DNA of 64,000 nucleotides, taken from Nocardioides speluncae (GTDB taxonomy: Bacteria; Actinomycetota; Actinomycetes; Propionibacteriales; Nocardioidaceae). The position numbers were made by a program, and so were the translations under genes. Positions 58,750 to 64,000 of the stretch are shown here, one piece after another. The stretch is from the NCBI RefSeq assembly GCF_003121585.1, contig NZ_QEOO01000049.1, forward strand, positions 62,001 through 126,000, in the 5' to 3' direction. The notes beneath the pieces are model-generated. The model saw only the letters and a list, made by a program, of their open reading frames with translations. It did no database searches and was not told where the DNA came from. Each line of letters starts with the position of its first letter. Within the stretch, counting starts at the first letter, position 1.

Positions 58750-60066
58750 GTGGCCCTACGCGACCGCAAGCACGACGGCACGATCGACTCGGTCGTCAAC
58801 GACAACGGCGTCTCCTACCTCAAAGGCCTGCTGCTGGAGGAGGTCGACCTCAACGAGCTGTCGGCGCTCTCCGAGGAGCAGCGCCGGGCCCGCCTGGAGC
58901 GGGTGGTCGGCACCCTGCTCACCCGCGAGGGCCCGCTGCTCACCAACCGCGAGCGCAACCTGCTGGTACGCCGCGTGGTCGACGAGGCGCTCGGTCTCGG
59001 CGTACTCGAGCCGCTGCTGCGCGACGAGACCATCACCGAGATCATGGTCAACGGCCACGAGGACATCTACGTCGAGCGGGCCGGCCACATCCAGCGACTG
59101 CCGCTGAAGTTCTCGTCGGTGGAGCAGGTCTACCAGGCCATCGACCGGATCGTCGCCGGCGTCAACCGCCGCGTCGACGAGTCCAGCCCGATGGTCGACG
59201 CCCGCCTGATGGGCGGTGAGCGAGTCAACGTGATCGTGCCGCCGCTGGCCGTCGACGGGCCGACGATCACGATCCGGCGGTTCCCGCGGCCGTACTCGAT
59301 CTCGCGTCTGATCGAGCTGGGCGCGCTCGACGACTCGATGGCCGGGCTGCTCGACGCCATGGTGAAGGCCGAGCTCAACATCGTGGTCTCGGGTGGTACC
59401 GGCTCCGGCAAGACCACAATGCTCAACGCGCTGTCGTCGTTCATCCCGGCGCAGGAGCGGATCATCACCATCGAGGACGCCGCCGAGCTCGCGCTGCAGC
59501 AGAACCACGTGATCCGGCTGGAGAGCCGGCCGCCGAACGTGGAGGGCAAGGGCGAGATCACCATCCGCGACCTGGTCCGCAACTCGCTGCGTATGCGGCC
59601 CGACCGGATCATCGTCGGTGAGACCCGTGGCGGCGAGGCGCTGGACATGCTGCAGGCGATGAACACCGGCCACGAGGGCTCGCTGGCCACCATCCACGCC
59701 AACAGCGCCGAGGACGCGCTGCTCCGCTTCGAGACGCTGTGCACGATGGCGGAGCTCCGGCTGCCGGACGAGACGCTGCGCGACCAGATCAACAGCGCCA
59801 TCGACTGCGTGGTCCAGCTCAGCAGGCTCCCGGACGGCAGCCGCCGGATCACCGAGATCGTGCTGCTGATCTCCCGGCACCGCGAGCACTACAAGATGCA
59901 CCCGGTCTTCCAGTACCGCCCGGAGCCGTGGTCCGGTTCGGGCAAGGTGACCGGAACGCTCCACTACTTCAGCATGCCCAAGGTGTACGGCGAGCGGATC
60001 CGGCTCACCGGCCTGCCACTGCCACAGGCGTTCGCCAACGCCAAGCCGCCGCCGATGGACGACTGA
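58750..60066 (+). CDS. tadA: Tad pilus secretion ATPase TadA/CpaF
   Basis: 438 residues; hexameric type II/IV secretion ATPase that powers pilus assembly from the cytoplasm. N-terminal domain (VVDEALGLGVLEPLLRDETI, ITEIMVNGHEDIYVERAG), Walker A VVSGGTGSGKTTMLNAL near 215, the Asp box IITIEDAAELALQQNHVIRL, Walker B PDRIIVGETRGGEALDMLQA and His box GHEGSLATIHANSAEDALLR, the standard CpaF set. Start GTG 58750 directly after the arm of foldback copy D; followed by copy E. Confidence 0.96.
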   Translation: MALRDRKHDGTIDSVVNDNGVSYLKGLLLEEVDLNELSALSEEQRRARLERVVGTLLTREGPLLTNRERNLLVRRVVDEALGLGVLEPLLRDETITEIMVNGHEDIYVERAGHIQRLPLKFSSVEQVYQAIDRIVAGVNRRVDESSPMVDARLMGGERVNVIVPPLAVDGPTITIRRFPRPYSISRLIELGALDDSMAGLLDAMVKAELNIVVSGGTGSGKTTMLNALSSFIPAQERIITIEDAAELALQQNHVIRLESRPPNVEGKGEITIRDLVRNSLRMRPDRIIVGETRGGEALDMLQAMNTGHEGSLATIHANSAEDALLRFETLCTMAELRLPDETLRDQINSAIDCVVQLSRLPDGSRRITEIVLLISRHREHYKMHPVFQYRPEPWSGSGKVTGTLHYFSMPKVYGERIRLTGLPLPQAFANAKPPPMDD

Positions 60067-60067
60067 A

Positions 60068-60229
60068 GTGGTCACCTCCGTCCGTTCGCCAAGGGTCTCC
60101 GCGGCCATCGCACGCACATCGCGGCGTTGGCGTCGCTCGCCAGACGATCCGGTATGCCTTCACTCCGCCGCCTTGCGCTGTACGCACGCTGACCACGGAT
60201 ACCCCCGACCAACGAACGGAGGTGACCAC
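60068..60229 (+). repeat. Foldback repeat, copy E
   Basis: 162 bp starting one base after the tadA stop. Arms 60068–60086 (GTGGTCACCTCCGTCCGTT) and 60211–60229 pair at 18 of 19 positions. The right arm contains GGAGGTGACC, the Shine-Dalgarno sequence of tadB, two bases from its ATG. Core close to copy F: ATCGCGGCGTTGGCGTCGCT, CTCCGCCGCCTTGCGCTG. Confidence 0.9.
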
Positions 60230-60231
60230 CC

Positions 60232-61158
60232 ATGGTCAGCATTCCGATCATCACGATGATCCTGCTGGCGACGCTCACCCTGGTGGTCGTCGGCATCGGG
60301 GTCCTGGTGCAGGAGCAGGACCGGCGCCGTTCGCTCGCGTTCGTGGTCGGCCAGGACCGCAGCTCCAGCTTCAACCGGTTCCGGCGGAACCTGGAGCGCC
60401 GGATCCTCAGGACCGGCTGGGGCCGCCGGCTGCGTTGGCAGCTCAACAACGCCGACGTGACCTGGCCGATCGCCGACACCGTGATCGGCGCGTTCCTGGT
60501 GGCCTGCGCCGGGGCGTACGCCAGCTACGTGATCGGCGGCCCGGTGCTGACGATCATCGTGATGGCTCTGCTGCTGTGGGGCGCGCGGATGTGGTTCAAG
60601 CGGCGCGAGGAGGCGCGGTTCGCCCGCTTCATCGACCAGTTGCCCGACCTGGCCCGGCTGCTGGCCAACGCCGCGAGCGCCGGCCTGTCGCTGCGAGCCG
60701 CGCTCTCGGTCGCCGCACAGGAGACGATCGAGCCGACCAAGAGCGAGCTCAACCGGGTCAACGAGGAGCTCGCACTCGGCTCGTCTCTGGACGACGCGCT
60801 GTCCCGGATGGGCGACCGGCTGCCGTCGCGGGAGCTCGCCGTACTCGTCAACGTGCTGGTCATCCAGTCCCGCGCCGGCGGCAAGATCGTCACCGCACTG
60901 CAGGGCATCACCGAGGCGCTGGAGATCCGCCGCGACCTACGGCGCGAGGTCGCGACGCTGATCGCGGGCTCGAAGGCCACGGTGGCGGCGGTCTCGCTGC
61001 TTGGCGCCGGCATGGTCTTCCTGGTTCACTCCAGCGTCGAGGGCGGGTTGCGCGCGGTGCTCAGCAACCCGTTCGGGATCGGCATCTTCGTGTTCAGCCT
61101 GGCGCTGTACCTGCTCGGCATCGTCATGGTCCGCCGAGCGATCAAGGTCGAGGTTTAA
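60232..61158 (+). CDS. tadB: Tad pilus platform protein TadB
   Basis: 308 residues; type II secretion F-domain inner-membrane platform. N-terminal membrane helix (IITMILLATLTLVVVGIGVL), a cytoplasmic stretch, two further helices near 85–120 (IGAFLVACAGAYASYVIGGP, LTIIVMALLLWG), the F-domain FIDQLPDLARLLANAASAGL to VLVIQSRAGGKIVTALQGIT, and C-terminal helices (VAAVSLLGAGMVFLV, IGIFVFSLALYLLGIVMV). Pairs with TadC. ATG 60232 follows GGAGG embedded in foldback copy E. Confidence 0.93.
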   Translation: MVSIPIITMILLATLTLVVVGIGVLVQEQDRRRSLAFVVGQDRSSSFNRFRRNLERRILRTGWGRRLRWQLNNADVTWPIADTVIGAFLVACAGAYASYVIGGPVLTIIVMALLLWGARMWFKRREEARFARFIDQLPDLARLLANAASAGLSLRAALSVAAQETIEPTKSELNRVNEELALGSSLDDALSRMGDRLPSRELAVLVNVLVIQSRAGGKIVTALQGITEALEIRRDLRREVATLIAGSKATVAAVSLLGAGMVFLVHSSVEGGLRAVLSNPFGIGIFVFSLALYLLGIVMVRRAIKVEV

Positions 61159-61320
61159 GTGGTCACCTCCATTGGTTCGCCAGGCGTCTTCGAGGCCATC
61201 GCACGCACATCGCGGCGTTGGCGTCGCTCACCAGACGAGCCGGTATGCCCTCGCTCCGCCGCCTTGCGCTGCACGCACGCTGACCACGAATACACCCGAC
61301 GAACCAACGGAGGTGACCAC
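61159..61320 (+). repeat. Foldback repeat, copy F
   Basis: 162 bp beginning immediately after the tadB stop. Arms 61159–61179 (begins GTGGTCACCTCCATTGGTTC) and 61300–61320 pair at 20 of 21 positions. The right arm holds GGAGGTGACC, the tadC Shine-Dalgarno sequence, with ATG five bases further on. Core nearly the same as copy E, which suggests a local duplication or conversion between the two. Confidence 0.9.
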
Positions 61321-61325
61321 TAGCC

Positions 61326-62198
61326 ATGGCCGCACTGTTTGCGTTCGGTGGCCTCGGGCTGCTCATCCTGGGTCTGTACGGCTATCGGCTGATGCGCGAG
61401 CCCGGCGTCGAGACCAGCGCGTTCTCGGCGTACGTCGGTCCCGAGGACAAGCCGCAGCGGACCTCGCTGGTCGGCAAGTTCCTCAACTTCATGGACCGCG
61501 CCATCGGCGGCCGGGTGCTCGGCCAGATGTCGACCGAGAGCCGCCGCAAGGTGCGCGCCGCGATCGCGCGTGCCGGGTCGCCGGACGGCTTCACCGTCGA
61601 GACGCTGATCCAGCGGCAGGCCACCTGGGCCGCGCTGGGCGTGATCCTCGGCGCGGCGCTGGTCTACCGCGGCTACCCGTTCGGTCTCGCGATGCCTGTG
61701 CTCGGCTGGTACTTCCCGCGGTTCGCGCTCTACACCGCCGCACAGCGCCGCTCCGCGGCCGTCGAGCGGGAGCTGCCGGACTTCCTCGACGTGCTGTCGG
61801 TGACCATCTCGGCCGGCCTCGGCTTCCGCTCGGCGCTGCGCCGGGTCGCGACGCTGGTCGGTGGCCCGGTCAGCGAGGAGATGCTGATCGCGCTGCGTCA
61901 GATCGACGTCGGTGCCTCGCGGCGGTCGGCGTTCGAGGAGATGCGCGAGCGCTCGAACTCGCCGTCGCTCAACAACTTCGTGACCTCGTTCCTGCAGGCC
62001 GAGGAGCTCGGTACGCCGATCACCGGCTTCCTGGAGAGCTACGCCAAGGAACTGCGGCGGACGGCGGGACAGCGAGCCCGCACCGCGGCCGCTCGCGCCA
62101 ACCCGAAGATCAGCCTGATCCTGACTCTGGTGATCATGCCGGCGCTGACGCTGTTCATGATCGGGTCGATCATCCTGATGGCGTTCCTGGGCCAGTGA
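61326..62198 (+). CDS. tadC: Tad pilus platform protein TadC
   Basis: 290 residues; second type II secretion F-domain platform protein. Helix LFAFGGLGLLILGLYGYRLM at the N-terminus, then SRRKVRAAIARAGSPDGFTV, WAALGVILGAALVYRGYPFG, the F-domain ELPDFLDVLSVTISAGLGFR to VTSFLQAEELGTPITGFLES, and a final helix LTLVIMPALTLFMIGSIILM. ATG 61326 with GGAGGTGACC 13 bases upstream within copy F; a GTG is not in frame closer by. The kinase gene follows after seven bases. Confidence 0.92.
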   Translation: MAALFAFGGLGLLILGLYGYRLMREPGVETSAFSAYVGPEDKPQRTSLVGKFLNFMDRAIGGRVLGQMSTESRRKVRAAIARAGSPDGFTVETLIQRQATWAALGVILGAALVYRGYPFGLAMPVLGWYFPRFALYTAAQRRSAAVERELPDFLDVLSVTISAGLGFRSALRRVATLVGGPVSEEMLIALRQIDVGASRRSAFEEMRERSNSPSLNNFVTSFLQAEELGTPITGFLESYAKELRRTAGQRARTAAARANPKISLILTLVIMPALTLFMIGSIILMAFLGQ

Positions 62199-62205
62199 TG
62201 ATCAG

Positions 62206-63429
62206 ATGGCCGTCCTGCAGATCGCCTCGCCCGCCGCGGAGTTCGAGCGCGTCCAGTCGCTGACCCGGATCGCGAAGATCCTGCTCGACATCCGGATCGT
62301 CTCCTGCCTGCTGGTGGCCGGCTGGCTGCTGACGGTTCCCGGGATGATGGGGATGGTCGTTGTGCTGGCGATCGCGAGCGCCTGGCTGCTGCTCGTGCTG
62401 CTGCGCTGGGAGACGGTCGGACTGGCGCTCTGCACGCACCCGCTGCTGCTCTGCTTCGATGCGCTGGGCTGCCTGTTCGCCCTCGGCGCGACCGAGCCGG
62501 TCAGCCCGATGCTGCTGCTGCTCGGCTCGGGCGCGGTGCTCACCGGGCTCTGCCTGGACCGCCGCGGAGCGCTGTTCTTCACGCCGGTGCTGGTCGGTGG
62601 CTGGTGGCTGGTGCTGTCGCTGCAGGTCCCCGAGCACCTCAACCCGGGCGACCCGTTCGTCTCCCTGGTGCTGGTGCCGGTGCTGCTCGTCGGCGGTCTC
62701 TTCCTCGGCGCGGGTATCCGCGAGGTGGTGCTCCGCGCGGCCGACGTCGAGCGCGAACGGCGCAAGCAGACCCGGCTCGCAGGCGTCGCTGAGGAGCGGG
62801 CCCGGCTGGCCCGGGAGATGCACGACTCGCTGGTGAAGACCCTGCACGGCGTCGCGATCCTCGCGGACACGCTGCCGGCCTGGCTGGACCGCAACCCGGC
62901 CAAGGCCAAGGAGCAGGCGCGCACCATCTCCGACCTGATCGCCGGCGCGTCCACGGAGTCGCGGGCGCTGATCCTGGCGATGCGGCGTACCCACTCGACG
63001 GCGGACGTTGCCGAGCAGGTACGGGAGGCCGCGAGCCGCTGGACCCACATCACCGGCCGGGACGCCGAGGTGCACGTGCTCGGGGACCCCGAGCTGGCCA
63101 CCGAGTCGGCGTACGAGCTGATCGCGATCCTCAACGAGGCACTGGAGAACGTCGACCGGCACACCCCGGCCGGGACCTCCGCCACCGTGACCCTGTCGAC
63201 CAAGCACAGCTGGGTCGAGCTCGGCATCACCGACGACGGACCCGGCAGTGAGCTGGACCTGTCCGCCCCAGGCACCGTCAAGGCCGGCCACTTCGGTGTG
63301 GTCGGCATGCGGGAGCGCGCCACCCGTGCGGGTGGTCGCGTGACGTTCGACTCGGCCGTCGGCCGAGGCACCACCGTGGCTGTCCGACTCCCGGCACAGC
63401 TGCCCGAGGACGAGGAGGCGCTCTCGTGA
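62206..63429 (+). CDS. Sensor histidine kinase (NarL-type)
   Basis: 407 residues. About five membrane helices at 25–175 (VSCLLVAGWLLTVPGMMGMV, VLAIASAWLLLVLLRWETV, LGCLFALGATEPVSPMLLLL, LFFTPVLVGGWWLVLSLQV, LVPVLLVGGLFLGAGI). HisKA_3 dimerisation motif RARLAREMHDSLVKTLHGVA with the phospho-histidine near 205. ATPase: LIAILNEALENVDRHTP (N box), ITDDGPGS (G1) and GVVGMRERATRAGG (G2). GTGA overlap with the response regulator. Adjacent to tadC, so probably in the same transcript. Confidence 0.92.
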   Translation: MAVLQIASPAAEFERVQSLTRIAKILLDIRIVSCLLVAGWLLTVPGMMGMVVVLAIASAWLLLVLLRWETVGLALCTHPLLLCFDALGCLFALGATEPVSPMLLLLGSGAVLTGLCLDRRGALFFTPVLVGGWWLVLSLQVPEHLNPGDPFVSLVLVPVLLVGGLFLGAGIREVVLRAADVERERRKQTRLAGVAEERARLAREMHDSLVKTLHGVAILADTLPAWLDRNPAKAKEQARTISDLIAGASTESRALILAMRRTHSTADVAEQVREAASRWTHITGRDAEVHVLGDPELATESAYELIAILNEALENVDRHTPAGTSATVTLSTKHSWVELGITDDGPGSELDLSAPGTVKAGHFGVVGMRERATRAGGRVTFDSAVGRGTTVAVRLPAQLPEDEEALS

Positions 63430-64000
63430 CCGTCCGTGTACTGATTGCCGACGACAACCCGGTCGTCCGGATCGGGCTGACCAGCCTGTTGGAGCTGGAG
63501 CCCGATATCGAGGTCAGCGGCGAGGCGAGCTCCGGTCCGGAGGCACTCGCGCTCGCCGAGGAGCACCGGCCCGACATCGTGCTGCTCGACGTCCGGATGC
63601 CCGGTGGCGGCGGCCTGGACGTGCTGCCGCGGCTCGCCGAGATCGCCCGGGTGCTGATGCTCACCTATACCGACGAGCCCGCCGTGGTCTCGCAGGCGCT
63701 GCGCGAGGGGGCCACCGGCTACCTCGTGCACGGCTCCTTCGACAGCCACGAGCTGGCGGTCGCGATCCGCGACACCGCCGCAGGCGGGGTCAGGCTGTCG
63801 CCGCCGGCCGCAGCGGTGCTGCTGCAGGGCATGCCTGCCGCGCCGGCCGCGGGTGAGGGCGCGGCAGCGGCCAACGGTGGCCCGCCGACCGGTGTCGATC
63901 CCGAGGCGGTACGCCGCTACCGGCTGTCGCGGCGGGAGCTGGAGATCGCCGAGCAGATCGTGCTCGGCCACACCAACTCCGAGATCGCCCAGCACCTGTT
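63426..64000 (+). CDS. NarL/FixJ response regulator (C-terminus off the window)
   Basis: At least 191 residues. Receiver domain: VLIADDNPVVRIGLTSLLEL with the acidic pocket, phospho-acceptor aspartate at 55 in IVLLDVRMPGGGGLD, LMLTYTD and REGATGYLVHGS. An Ala/Gly-rich linker leads to the LuxR-type HTH (YRLSRRELEIAEQIVLGHTN, SEIAQHL), cut at base 64000 in the recognition helix. GTG 63426 overlaps the kinase stop. Partner of the preceding kinase. Confidence 0.93.
   Translation, partial: MTVRVLIADDNPVVRIGLTSLLELEPDIEVSGEASSGPEALALAEEHRPDIVLLDVRMPGGGGLDVLPRLAEIARVLMLTYTDEPAVVSQALREGATGYLVHGSFDSHELAVAIRDTAAGGVRLSPPAAAVLLQGMPAAPAAGEGAAAANGGPPTGVDPEAVRRYRLSRRELEIAEQIVLGHTNSEIAQHL

Noticed and set aside
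58587..61320. Insertion sequence or MITE with conserved terminal repeats
   Set aside because: No transposase, no shared terminal sequence across all copies and no obvious target-site direct repeats; described instead as foldback elements.

Overview
The window is uniformly GC-rich, densely packed and rich in GTG starts and 1–4 base gene overlaps. Ergothioneine genes, a mycobacterial-type second succinate dehydrogenase, membrane Ser/Thr kinases and a two-gene-platform Tad pilus locus without a secretin point to a high-GC Gram-positive actinobacterium. Nocardioides or a close relative is my best guess (inference). I saw no rRNA, tRNA, CRISPR array, transposase or prophage.

Layout. 1–1459 (minus): sdhC and the start of sdhA of a Bacillus-type succinate dehydrogenase. 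1521–5160: ergothioneine genes, egtE (minus) divergent from egtB–egtD (plus). 5311–6236: secreted C39-like cysteine peptidase broken by one frameshift. 6259–12739 (minus): HelD-like helicase, large LuxR (LAL) regulator overlapping a metallo-beta-lactamase-fold hydrolase, and a membrane protein divergent from a TetR regulator (12863). 13557–17016: a second, complete succinate dehydrogenase (anchor–SdhA–SdhB). 17123–23318: Fic protein, lipoprotein, secreted propeller protein divergent from TetR, short-chain dehydrogenase, glycosyltransferase. 23600–25714: Ser/Thr kinase with an extracellular FG-GAP propeller. 25770–30708: mutA–mutB–meaB, the methylmalonyl-CoA mutase operon. 30818–32233: unknown protein. 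32401–45612: M20 amidohydrolase, then a nucleoside uptake and salvage cluster (BMP lipoprotein, ABC ATPase, two permeases, cytidine deaminase, P450, thymidine phosphorylase, second FG-GAP kinase, MaoC hydratase, adenosine deaminase). 45756–49505: von Willebrand A membrane protein divergent from an HTH protein and a third kinase. 49563–54751: thioredoxin/CcdA-like pair, WYL regulator with VOC and a small protein, SRPBCC protein, membrane protein, Crp/Fnr regulator. 55029–64000: Tad/Flp pilus operon (zinc-ribbon protein, CpaB, a CpaE–TadE fusion, TadE, TadA, TadB, TadC) followed by a NarL-type two-component system cut by the window end.

The most interesting signal is a family of six non-coding foldback elements (11847, 21267, 23319, 58587, 60068, 61159). 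All share a core of about 80 bp, but each has its own terminal inverted repeat of 15–22 bp that is nearly perfect within the copy and mostly different between copies. Three copies fill the stop-to-start gaps of the Tad operon exactly, and in four copies the arm next to the following gene carries its Shine-Dalgarno sequence, so the hairpin would mask that ribosome-binding site. A second theme is leaderless translation: at least ten genes have a TANNNT -10 hexamer 6–7 bases before the start codon.
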